From contig NW_026570239.1 in assembly GCF_019649055.1 (NCBI RefSeq), forward strand, positions 496,001 to 560,000: a DNA stretch of 64,000 nucleotides, in the 5' to 3' direction. Every line of letters begins with the position of its first letter. Positions within the stretch are counted from its first letter, which is position 1. Below the pieces are notes generated by a model. That model searched no databases. It was not told the origin of the DNA and saw nothing but the letters and a program-made list of their open reading frames with translations. Source of the stretch: Paramacrobiotus metropolitanus. Its lineage: Eukaryota > Tardigrada > Eutardigrada > Parachela > Macrobiotidae. This document shows, one piece after another, positions 31,033-41,730 of this stretch. Made by a program: the position numbers and the translations under genes.

Positions 31033-32201
31033 CTAGAAGCCACCACGGCGGCGAGGGCGGTGGCCGGTTCCCGTTTCATCCTCGTCATCCTTGTCGTCGT
31101 CATCTTCGCCTACCTCTCCCTGGTTGCCATATTTGGCGTCGTACTTCGCCACACTGGCCTTCTCCTTCGCAGCGAGATCGCCCTCCAGCTACTCACTCCA
31201 GTCCACGTTTTCCCAGTCGGCGTTGGGGGCATACTCCGCTCCGGCATGCTCGGCAGGATGGCCAGATCCCAGGCTGTCTCCTTCCTCCAGTTCGCGACGC
31301 TGTGCCTCCTGCAGGGCGAAGATACCCTCCTCCACGCCCGGCATATCCAGCATAGCAATTATGTTGGCCTTCAGTTCCGGCAGGTTCTCATAGTGGCCCT
31401 TGTACAGGTGGTTGCGCAGGTAATTCTGTGCGTACACATTACCGTTGCGGGCATAATACAGCTTGTCCCAGTTGCCCGGTCCTTTGCCCTTGGGCTTCCG
31501 TCGCTGCACCCTGCCGTGATTGGCGTTGACGGGGGCCAACATGGCGATACCTGGAGCCGAACTGGCAACGCGTGGGCCATTTGGCCACGTACAGGATTGG
31601 TCGGAGGTCCGCGAATCATACGCGGAAACACCGGCGCTTCTCCAGGCTGCGGAGCCATGTTTGGCGGATGACGCGGAGCTGGCTGTTGGTGGATAGTCAC
31701 CAGCATGCTGTCATCCACGCGCTCGCGGACACTGCGGTCCAGATTCGACGGCTGCGGGGCCTCAACGCGCAATGATTCTGCGCGATTTGCAATGCCAGCT
31801 GTAAAGCGCACATTGCCAAGTGGCGACAAATACTCTTTCACAGCCAAGAATGGCATACCTGTAGACGGATGAGCCAAATTGGCAGAGACTTGAGCCGTCG
31901 AGGCAGAAACGGAAGGAGCCAACGGCGGCAGACCCTGAGGAGCCAAATGCGGCATTCCCAACTTTGCCATCACTGGCACATCTGCGTAGTGCAGATACTC
32001 GGACACCAGCAGGCGGTACACACTCTTCATCCCAGCAGACATCAACACGAAGTTGGATGGCTGCTGCAGAGCCAGATAGGCCGACTTTCCGCCAAACAGG
32101 GCAATATGAAAGAGATCTCGTATCTCCTGTGGCACGCCAGCGTCGGCTTCCGGGAATCCCTTGAATGTGCGGGGATTGTACACGCCCCACTCGTCAGACA
32201 T
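31033..32201 (-). pseudogene. Third reading frame of the LTR element, downstream of pol, unknown function
   Basis: ATG at 32201, then about 210 codons in one frame (MSDEWGVYNPRTFKGFPEAD at the start, Pro-rich middle). The frame changes at about 31560 and continues (RKPKGKGPGNWDKLYYARNG) to a TAG at 31189-31191. Beyond it the same frame runs on as an acidic then basic tail (GEDDDDKDDEDE, RPRRRGGF) to TAG at 31033. It occupies the envelope position but has no signal peptide, membrane segment or Cys pairs. A seven-residue stretch MPFLAVK is identical to one in this element's Gag (about 37525), encoded by different synonymous codons. I infer a structural or nucleic-acid-binding accessory protein rather than an envelope. 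Broken in this copy. Confidence 0.55.
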
Positions 32202-32789
32202 TTCAACAACGATGTTAATAAAAAAATATCGTTAACTAAAAAAGTCAAAAGACGTAAAGTAAATTGAAAACCTTCGTTTAAAATGAAGTTCCCAAAACAA
32301 CTGACGGCGTTTGCAAATAACACTGCTGGCCGATTTTGGCTCGCACGTGCGCGTCTGAACGTGCTTTGTCTGACTGTGGTCAGGTCGACTCCGCCTCCTA
32401 GTGGCTTTTCCGTCATTTACAGCCAATTGGGCGAATTCATGTGCTCATTTCACGTTCACTTACGCCATTATGGCTGTTAACTCATCTATGGGCGGTTAGC
32501 CAGTTCGGCGATATTTTACAATTGACGATATATTTTGTTGATGGAACGGTTAGATACTAATAGTTTAACGATATCGTAATGTATTACGTCTTATTTGCCG
32601 AACTTGGCGAAAAGATTGTAATTACCCCTTTCTTGGTACTTAAATTAACTAATTTATGAATAAAGGTATAGGATGCCGTCATAACGTTGATGTTTTATAT
32701 TTAGCCGAATTGGTCATTTCGGCGTCAATGAGCCAACGTGGCGGTTTGCGTATCACCATACAGTAACAGCCACTGGGCATGAAAATAAT
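32202..32789. other. AT-rich spacer between pol and the third reading frame
   Basis: No supported frame. It may hold the signal or splice site used to express the third reading frame, but none can be identified by eye. Confidence 0.35.
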
Positions 32790-35700
32790 TTAACATCGCA
32801 CACTAACTTGGAAAACGCCAAAATGGACTGGCACTATAGTTGTGCGTCCTGTACGAGTCGTGACAGGTTTTACTTTAAACTGCACGTGATTTTTACGTTT
32901 CTGCCGTCGTACTGGCTTCGCGTGGTAGGCTTCCGTCGGAGTTGGGATGGGGGCCTGATCCTGCGTCTCGTCGGCCACCTCGGCGGTGGGAACTTCTGGC
33001 ATGTGCTCGCCTGTCACGACTTCTGGTGCCACTTTGGCAGTCGGATTCACAGCCTCCGGGTCCTTTTGCGTTACGGCATCCGGAATTTCGCCTGATGGCC
33101 TCGGAAAGAACGGCTCGATTCTATCCACGTTATGGTTGTCGATCTTCTTGCGTAATCCCGAGATCAACTGTTAACTATACACGGTGTCAGCCACTTTGGC
33201 AACAACTTTATAAGGACCCGAGTATTTCTGTCGTAGTTTGTCCGCTTTACCGGCCTTGTGGGCGTATTCTCAGACTTTTACTAAATCCCCCACCTCATAT
33301 GATACCGCCCGTCTATGGCCGTCAGTTATAGCTGCATTTCTGTCTTGAACTATGCCAATTCTGGCCCTAGCGATCTCATATGCCTGCTGAAGTCTGTCTG
33401 CCAGTTTATTAACATATTCTGGCACACTACCGTAACTTTGCTGATCCGCCCCCTTTATGATGGTGTCTACAGGCAGTTCAGATCTGCGGCAAAACAATAA
33501 TTCAAATGGGGAAAACTGGGTAACCGCGTGCTCAGTAGCGTTATGAGCCGACACAATAAATGGCAAAAATTCGTCCCAGTCTTTCTGGTCTTCTGCCACG
33601 AACATGGCCAGCCCTCGGCTAGTGGTGACATCTGTCGCTTGACTTGGGAATTTCCTTCCGGGTGGTAAGCGGTCGTTTTAGTCTGCTTCACCCCTACTAA
33701 ATTGTTAATCTCACGGATTAGCTCGTTCTGAAAGTGTCGCCCCCAATCCTTCAGAAGCCTTTTTGGCGTCCCGAACACGAGTATAATGTTTTATACATAC
33801 ACCCGAGCCACTTCGGCAGCGGACGCGTCTTTTAATGGGAATGCCCATATAAATTTAGTTAACGCATCTGTTATTACACACACATCGGCGTAGTCAGTAT
33901 GACTCCTCGGTAATGGCCCCAATAAATCCAAATAAATCGTATGCAATGGGCCATGTACTGGCAACGATTGCAGGAAGCCAGCAGTTGGCTTGCGTGTTAC
34001 CTTACGCATCTGACACTGTGGACACGTTTTTATGTATCGCTCCACATAATTCACCATATCAGGCCAAAAGAACCGGCTCTTTATTAAACTACAGGTTTTA
34101 TCTATGCCTTGATGGCCAGCCAACGGTACATCATGGCAAGTCATTACGTCGTCTCGTAGCTGTTTCGGTACGACTAAGCAGTTCAAAGTTGCGCCAGCAT
34201 GGCGTCGCTTACGGTACAGAACTCCATCGCGGAAGAATTAATACTTCTGCACCTTCAGGTAGTCGCCGTCCGTGGGAGAATCCATGATGCGGATAAGTTT
34301 ATGGACTGACTCGTCTTCTTCTTGCTCCTTTCTCAGCCATTGGGCGTCCTTCCATTCATCGGCCTCTACCGTTGTGGAGTGTACGTAGAACGGTGGGCTG
34401 TCGGTCACATCCGGTTGCGCAGGTGCCACTGGAAAACGGCTCAAGCAGTCTGCGTTATGGTGGGTCACCCCCGGGCGGTATGGAATATCCATGTTTAAAG
34501 TTTTCAATAAGATCGCCCAACGTGCCAAACGGCTATTATTACCCTCATAACTACGTATTGCCGTTAATGCGCGGTGGTCTGTCTTCACGGTAAAATGATT
34601 AAATTCTAAATACTGCCTAAACTTCTCGTAAGCGAAAACAAATGCCAACAATTCGAGGTGCGTTGCCGGGTAGTTCTTCTCTGCCGGGCTTAGGGCGCGG
34701 TTACAAGTACTGACGATACGGCCTTTCTGGCTAAGTATAGCGCCGACGCCTATACCACAAGCGTCCGTTTCGACTATTATTGGTTTAGCCGGATCAAAAC
34801 GCGCCAATACGGGCGGGTTAGATAACAAGTTTTCAAATCTTATTAAAAGCAGCCAAGTATGCATCTGACCATTCCTTTTTAAAATTCACGTTCTTTCGCG
34901 TTAACGGCGTCAACCTATGCGTGGCATGTGTCATCTCGACAGTAAATTTACGGTAAAAATTTGCCAAACCCAAAAAGCTTTTTAACGTAGCCGCCGTTTC
35001 TGGCACCGGAAAATTAACAATACTGGCCGTAATGGCGGGACCAACTGCAATGCCCTGTTTGCTTATGATATGCCCCAGGAATTTGATTTCATTGAATGCC
35101 ATACCACACTTCTTCGGCTGTATTTTTAAACCAGCATTTTCCAATAGGCCAAACACAATATCTGCGCGCTGCAACTACTCATCAAACGTATGACCAAAAA
35201 TAATTATATCGTCAATATAGACTTGTGCCATAACCCATTTCACGCTCGCCAAAATAGTGTCCATCATGGCCTGAAATGTGGCCGGCCTGTTGCAAAGCCC
35301 AAAGGGCATCCGTAAAAACTCAAACAAACCGTCCTGCGTGCAGAACGCCGTTTTGGCGCGGTCTTCTGCGGCAACTGGTATGGACCAGTAGCCTGGATAG
35401 CAGTCGAGACTGCCGTACCACTCGCAATCGCCCATGGCGTTTAAAGATCGTCAATGACTGGTAAAGGATATGAATTCTTCACTGTCACTGCATTTAACGC
35501 ACGGTAATCAATGCAGAACCGGACACCTCCTGACTTTTCTCAACCAGCAGTATCCGGCTAGACCATGGCGGATGTGATTTACGTATTATGCCTTTGGCCA
35601 GCATTTCTTCAACCTCCTGCATAACTAACTTACGCCCGGTCCAGTCGTACCGCCTCGGTGTCTGCTTAAACGGCTTTGCGTCGCCCGTATCTATTTTATG

Positions 35701-37277
35701 AACTTCATCTTTAACATCGCCAAACGGCATATCTTTAGTGGGAAATATATTTCTGTGCTTACGTAAAAGTGCCATTAGGCGATTAAACTGAACCGGTGTT
35801 GAATTAGGATTTACTTTGACCTCCTTTAACATGTCCTCAAATTCCTTGTCTGCCTCATCTGGCTGTTTCTGACCTACTAATTCCATTATTGAAATTGATA
35901 ATCCCTCTGATACCTCAAAGAAATTTTTAAGCGTGCCAATTACAAACCTTTACGAATTACGCGCGACTTATTGCTGACATTCATTATAGCCAAAGAAATG
36001 GCGGAATTATTACAGCTCACTACAGCGTTACCCATCAACAGACCTGCGGTGGAGACTGTATTATTATTAGAAAAAAATACGTAATCGCCATTAGGCACAA
36101 ATTTATTTAATTTAGATTTGACGGTGAACACTTTTTCTGACTTCGCTGGTGCTATCACCTCCTTGGACGTACAAATCTTAGCTGGCCAAGCCAAGTTACT
36201 GTCCGCGGTATCGTTCGACGGCCGTTCTGGCGACAGGTCCACGAAAGCCGGACAGGCGGGGTGATCAGTCCCGTTGTCCAAGCCAGTCACTTCCGGATGG
36301 CACGCTGGAGCAGGGTAATCCAGAGCGGCGGTTACCTGTAACTCAGAATACCGTGTGGTGATCACATCAAACAATGTTGACCGGTCGCACAGACGTGCGA
36401 GCTGTTTCTTCATGTCCAGGTCAAATTTCTGACTCCGATATTCATTATCTAAGCGTTGTTCCTCTGCCTCGAGGTCTGCCAATTTTGCCTGATAATATTC
36501 CGGCTTATCAAACCGCATTCTGGTATCCTGCGGGTCACAATGAAACGCCAGACTGGCAACACTAGCGTCAGCCGGTTTAAATTTAATTACCGTACTTTCG
36601 CCATCAAAATCAATAGCTATTGGTTTCCCTTTAAAGAACTTCATGCCTAATATGAACGGCAAATGATGACTATCTTCTCTAACGAACACGTTATGCGGCC
36701 AAATAATATCACATAGTTGAATACATAATTTGGCATAAAATCGGAATGGTACCATGCGATGGCTTGAAATGCCGACAACCGACCAAGGAGGGTAGCTTTC
36801 TGGCAATACTTAAATTTTAATAGCGTTATCGATACAGAACTGCTTAGAGATTATCGAAATACCAGCGCCGGTATCTATCACAGCCCCTACTTGGACATTA
36901 TTAATTTTAATAGCGTAACGTAAATCAGTAGTATAAGAAGGTAAATTACCACACTTATCCAAAGTTAACAAAACCGCTAAAGAATTAGGCACAGTGGCTT
37001 CCTTTAAAGCCGAAGAAATTACCAACTCAAACTTATCTGGAGGTAGTCGATCTTGACGCACAGCATTCCCTCCGTCTACTGTGCCGGTCCGTTTTTTGGG
37101 CCGTAAGGAGAATTTCCCGATACACCGGTGCCATTCTTCTGGGCCATGGCGTAATTCCGGCGCCGTTCCCTTATTTCCACAATGCCCTTTTGAATCGCGG
37201 GCGGAAGGTTCATAGGATCCACCGTCCGATAGGGACACTGTGGTTGGGCGTGGTCCGGTTGCACACAGAAGTAACAC
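32790..37277 (-). pseudogene. pol: Pol polyprotein of the Ty3/gypsy element: protease, RT, RNase H, integrase, broken
   Basis: It lies in the -1 frame relative to gag, which it overlaps. Protease: VIDTGAGISIIS near 36880. Reverse transcriptase: starts near 35860, with FEFLRMPFGLCNRPATFQ and the catalytic YIDDIIIF near 35205. RNase H: IIVETDACGIGVGA, THLELLAF, VKTDHRALT and HHNADCLS, all four acidic residues present. Integrase: His/Cys finger (HDVPLAGHQG..CPQC near 34010-34160), then IYLDLLGPL and ITDALTKF. The Glu of the D,D-35-E triad reads Lys (GNSQVKRQ). Damage: in-frame stops at 36810, 35175, 34238, 33791, 33270 and 33171, and frame changes near 35940, 35440, 34850 and 33600. The C-terminal 120 residues are Pro/Glu-rich with a basic end and no chromodomain. 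These enzymes copy and integrate the element; this copy is dead. Confidence 0.88.
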
Positions 37278-39019
37278 CGGAAGTCTAGGTTCACCGGCTT
37301 CTGTGGCCGCGGCTGCTGAGGCAACGGCGCAGACAGGTAGGAAGCCATCGGGGCGTACGCCGTCGGAGAAATCTGCGCATAAGGAGCCGAGTTGGCATAA
37401 GAGGGTCCGACGGGCTGCATAAATGAGTTCGTGCTTCCGTATTGAGGTAGACTTGGCTGTGATGGTCGCAGCATGGGAGCCGATAGCATTGGCGGAACCG
37501 GTTCCGCTTTCACCGCTAAAAACGGCATCTCGCTCGACTGTCCCGCGACACTGTACTGTGGGCGTGGAGGGGGCCGCGCGACCGCCTGCGATGCCGGCTT
37601 TCCACCGTTTGGCGGTCGTCGTTGTCCCAACATCGATCCCGATGTCGGTAAGATTGTCGGGCCGCTACTCTGATCCTCCATTGGGCGTAGAGTGCGTACT
37701 ACTGCCGCCACTTCGGACGCCGAATTTGGATTACTAGAGATGATGAAATTCTGCATCATCGGATTATGGCGAAACGTTTGAATCAGGTAGTGCACCTGCC
37801 TAGCTGGCAACAGATCTGGATCAACGTCAGCCATTAAATCACATACATGATCCACAAAGTCATCTATATCGCTTGTGCCATCATAGGCAATACGTAACAG
37901 TTCCTGTTCTGCGCTGAAATCACGGGCTGCATTGTGATACCTTGCCTGCAAACGCGCCCGCCAATCATCCCATGACCATTCATCCACGCCGTGCTTGGCA
38001 ATTAACCTACCGTAAAACCGCTCGGCAGCGCCTTGCAAGGCGAAACTCAACTCCGAAACCATCGTGGTATCTGACCAACCATTATGCTTCGCTGCTGCCT
38101 CATATTTGGCCAGAAAAATCTCGATACGTTCATCCTTAGTGCCTTTAAATACTGGCGTTCTGCGGAGCGGAGCGACTTCTCGTACTGTATGCCGAATTGG
38201 CTGACTTACTTCTGGCCAGGGAGGCGATGCGTTTCCGTTGTCACGTACTGTTGCCGATGAGCGTTGATCTGGCCCGGACTTCATTGCTTGCAGCTCGTTA
38301 GCGAGTGACGTCACTTGCGCCGTTAACAGGTTGACTTTGTCCGCTTGGAGCGCTTCTGCCTCGCGCAACTTCCGATCCAACTGGCCCAAGCATCGGCTGA
38401 CGCTCTGATCGGTTTGCTGTTGATCTTTCTTGATATCTTGAAGAAGGGCCATAATACTGGCGAGATCCGTAGTCGGATTCGACTGGGAGGCCGAATGGTG
38501 CGCTGGCAGCCGCTGTGTCATCGGTGCGTTAGGTGGCGCCACAGTCGGCCGAGTGCGCGCAACAGGTGCGCAATTTCGAATAGGTGGCGCAGTGGACGCC
38601 GGTAAGAAAGCAACGGACGGCGGACCTCGAATTCGGGACTCCGCTGAACGGGTTTCCAAAGTTCGTTCCCTTACACGTCGTGGCGGCAGATTATCATTAC
38701 GGTATACGTACTCTAGGGCCGATGTTGGCAGGTATCCCGCACCGCTGCTGACTTCTTCCACCGGGGAACCATCACTGGGTCGCCGCGGGTATGCCGGTGT
38801 CTAGCTGAAGGAACCTCTATTCTCCCCATCTTCGTGACCATTCCGGTAAACCACAGTGTCGCCTTCAGGCGCAAACATGCTAGGCGGCGCACAAGGTGAC
38901 ACTACAGGCGATACCGCAGGAGTGTACGTGGCCTCCGTGATAGGACTGGATGTACGTGAAAATTCCTGTTGCTCCAGTAATGGATGATCAATCGTCTGAT
39001 TAAGATTAGGGGCAGACAT
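37076..39019 (-). pseudogene. gag: Gag of the Ty3/gypsy element, one in-frame stop
   Basis: The first ATG is at 39019 (MSAPNLNQTIDHPL). A TAG at 38801-38803 interrupts, and the same frame is then open for about 575 codons to 37076. Features in order: a coiled-coil-like stretch near 38300-38430, a retrotransposon gag domain around 37750-38150 (ERFYGRLIAK, WSWDDWRARLQARYHN), a Pro/Ser-rich linker with MPFLAVK near 37525, and one zinc knuckle CYFCVQPDHAQPQC (CX2CX4HX4C) near 37250. Gag packages the RNA. Translation from a later codon is possible, but the N-terminus is cut in this copy. Confidence 0.85.
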
Positions 39020-39181
39020 GATGAACGCCAAAATAAAAGGCAAATTATCGTTTACTTATGACGAGAAATTACAGTTATCAAAGAGAAAATACCAGAGTGC
39101 CACGTTGCGGCGAAAGACATTCCTAAAGAAAACGAACGTAATTCGAACTGTCCCGAGAAGGTTGTTAAAATTAAAGAATTC

Positions 39182-39199
39182 GATCGTTCAGGAGCGCCA
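39182..39199 (-). promoter_or_regulatory. Primer-binding site of the LTR retrotransposon
   Basis: On the minus strand TGGCGCTCCTGAACGATC begins two bases after the 5' LTR. TGG start and position fit a tRNA 3' end; the tRNA was not identified. Confidence 0.6.
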
Positions 39200-39200
39200 T

Positions 39201-39446
39201 ATTAATGGGTTGACTACCCATACATAAATATATGTGCCGAGCGGGGCTAAACGAGACCTATATGAATATGGAGATACCGGAAAAATGAAGAACCTAACGA
39301 AATACAAATTTATTCCCGATTTCCAGCCAGGCTAAACATCTACTGCCCATACATCCTCTCCTGCCATCCCAGGCTCACATCTCTCCGTAATCTCGTCATA
39401 CTGACATCACAACGTAACAATAGCCTTAGGGTGGCTGCCCATTACA
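39201..39446 (-). repeat. 5' LTR (right copy) of the retrotransposon
   Basis: About 246 bp, homologous along its length to 30680-30923. The outer end is TTACA as expected; the inner end reads ..CCATTAAT rather than ..CATTACA, so the terminal CA has mutated. Confidence 0.88.
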
Positions 39447-40329
39447 GGCGTGCCCAGCGACCGCTGCAACAAAGTCATCGGCGGACCGCGTAAGCTGGCG
39501 CACGGAAGCCATTCCCATGACCGCCCAACAAAAACAGCAATAAAAATCCCGCCGGTCGGGCTCGATGGCTCCGGCGGCGGTGTCCAGCGCGCGGAGCTGC
39601 TGCAGACGCTGTCCGAGGAGCTCCAGCAGCTCCTCATACCGTCCTACTCCTGCGGCGGCGTCCCTCGTGTTCCGCGCGGTTTTGTGCGCACTAACCAGGA
39701 CGCGGGTCCAATTTTCGCCTCGGAGGGCCAGGTCAACTTGAGCACCGGCGTACGGCTGCAGGATGACCTGGCCGTTATTCGACGGTGGCGCGAAGGTCCG
39801 GTTTCCGGCCAAATAGGCCATACACCACAGGTACGCTTCGTTGGGATCTGTCCGGCAGTTCCGCTGCCGGGCGCAGGATGGCTGCCTCTCCTCAGTGGCC
39901 AATAGACCGGCCTCTTCCGCCGCGAGGCTACACTCGCGCTCACGCGCACGGGCTTCCTGGGCGATGTTATGCCCAATTTCAGCGATGTCGGATTCAAGCC
40001 CGCGGCGCAGCTCAAAGTAGGCCTGGACGGCGGCGCTAACACGGGTTAGCTGGAGGAATACCCGAAGCTGCAAATATATATTTTTATTAATATATTATAG
40101 ATTTCTATTTAAATTAATATATATTATCTATTACTTATTATTTATTCAATAAATTTTTTTTTAATTAATTTATTTTTATTACCATACTACGGCGCCCGGC
40201 AGCATTAAGCGCGAACAGATGTTGGTGGACCGGTCCGTAGTTGGCAGCATTGTGTAGACCGGCATCCCATAGCAGGCATAGCTGCTCCGCGGTCATGTGT
40301 GCGGTAAAAATAGTGCGGTCATCTGCCAT
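39447..40329 (-). CDS. Two-exon host gene of unknown function, cut near its 3' end by the LTR element
   Basis: Exon 1 is 40329-40183 (ATG, 49 codons, donor ATG|GTAATA). Exon 2 runs from 40067 (after TATATTTGCAG) to 39447, 207 codons, all phase 0. At 39447 the LTR begins. The frame runs five codons into the LTR before a stop, while the native end (seven codons and TAA) lies at 30675-30652 across the element, giving an original length of 263 residues. The protein is Ala/Arg/Leu-rich and largely helical (AYFELRRGLESDIAEIGHNI, ELLELLGQRLQQLRALD), with a Cys-rich patch (FYCCFCWAVMG). Not recognised as a known family. Exons are GC-rich like the F-box-like family and unlike the inserted element. The insertion swaps only the last residues, so the truncated product might still work. 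Confidence 0.72.
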
Positions 40330-41730
40330 TTTGAGCCGTAAGAGTACAAATAAAAAAAAATATTAGAAATTTCAAGATCAGTACAGCGCAAACTAAATTT
40401 TTTTCGTATCTGTCTTGGCCTCGGGATATTTTGTGTTGCCAGGTGGTTTTAATAATATGTATGTACTGTGATTAGTATACATGATGTATGTACGGATAGA
40501 GTACGTGTACAAAATATGTATTTATAATAAGTACTGTATGTATATTTATGTATTACGTATGTACTGTGTATACTTTAATGTTGGATGTATCAAGTAGTGT
40601 ACTGTAAACTATTAAATGTATACATATGTAAATTAAATTAATAAGTATGTACAGATGCTATGTACTGGAAGTGTGTACATGCATATATGCCAACTGCCGG
40701 TTGACTTTTAACCCGTATATATATATGCACCTGGCGGGATTAACCTTTTGGCCTCGGCCGTTGCGACCGTTGGTCATTTTTTAATTTATTCTATTGTTGT
40801 ACCTAATTAAATATGTAAATCCCGGCTACTTTTACAGTACTGTCTACGGTAACTTTGCACAGCGTACAGCTTACAGCTTAGCTCACATAATTATTATTAT
40901 AAGAAGACATTTTGCAAAGTGCAGGGTGATAGTACTGTAATAAACTAGTAATAACAAAAGTTTCGGTTTACGCGACGAAGAACAGGTTCGACGAATTCAT
41001 TCAAATAACATTCATACTGGTGTTTCTATTAAGGGAAGAGTGCGGGTACATATTCGGGTACAAGTGCCGAAACTTTCGCTTTCGCGCCATTCTGTCGCCA
41101 TTGTTTTATGAATTCAAAAGCCAAATGATTTGTATGAAATATAACAGGTACTGTACAATGGCAAGGAAACCCGTGTACAATAAATGCGCGCAACTCCGGT
41201 TGTGCAGTTAAGGGTGAAATAAAATTCCAGAAGTTTAAACGCACGATGGCACCAAAAGTTTCCTCATAAATCGATCCTCTCTAAATCTTGCATGTATAAG
41301 CGCAACATTATCATGACGATCGCTTTTACACCGAATCAACTTTCCAAAGAGTTTTCCAAATATCAAAACGAATCTTAGCAAATTTAAAAGTTAACTTGAA
41401 ATTTGATCTTCATGGTAATGTTCATTTTCGTGCAAAATTGAAGGGGATTGCTTTATAACGAGGGTTTCGGTACATCCCCGCTTTTGGAATTTTAATTCAC
41501 CAATAATTTCCAACCGGATATTCGGTATTGGCGCGGAAACGGTTTTCACGCCAAATGAGTTGTTCATAAAACAATTCAAAAAAGTGGTTGGGAGACGTGA
41601 AATTGAGTGGTTTAACTTACCACATGTATCCGGATCTGGTATCATGTACCGGCATACATATTTCCGTTAATTCAATGAAAAATGTTCAAAAATCTAATGG
41701 AAAGCGCCAACGGCACATTTCGCCTGTTAC
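40330..41730. other. Intergenic, AT-rich, TGTA-rich low-complexity part
   Basis: From about 40430 to 40720 the DNA is dominated by TGTA and TATGTA phrases (ATGTATGTACTGTG, TATGTACGGATAG). No gene or clear repeat unit is supported in the remainder. Confidence 0.45.

Larger units (their letters stand above)
30680..39446 (-). mobile_element. Ty3/gypsy-type LTR retrotransposon, 8.8 kb, decayed
   Basis: Two direct LTRs (30680-30923 and about 39201-39446) flank gag, pro-RT-RNase H-integrase and a third reading frame, all on the minus strand. A GGCG target duplication sits at 30676-30679 and 39447-39450. The outer ends are TGTAATGG..CCATTACA. A primer-binding site follows the 5' LTR and a purine tract precedes the 3' LTR. 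The RT-RNase H-integrase order places it in Ty3/gypsy rather than Ty1/copia. Frame breaks and stops in every gene show it can no longer move by itself. Confidence 0.92.

Noticed and set aside
31009-31671. 220-codon plus-strand frame with hydrophobic stretches
   Set aside because: It is antisense to the better-supported minus-strand third frame of the LTR element, lacks an ATG-led family match, and its hydrophobicity comes from reading GC-rich codons backwards.
32202-32789. Envelope gene in the LTR element
   Set aside because: No signal peptide, furin-type site, fusion-like or transmembrane segment was found here or in the frame at 31033-32201.
41020-41650. Possible inverted repeat pair around GAATTC-AAAAGC phrases
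   Set aside because: Matches are short and not collinear; no borders or target duplication.
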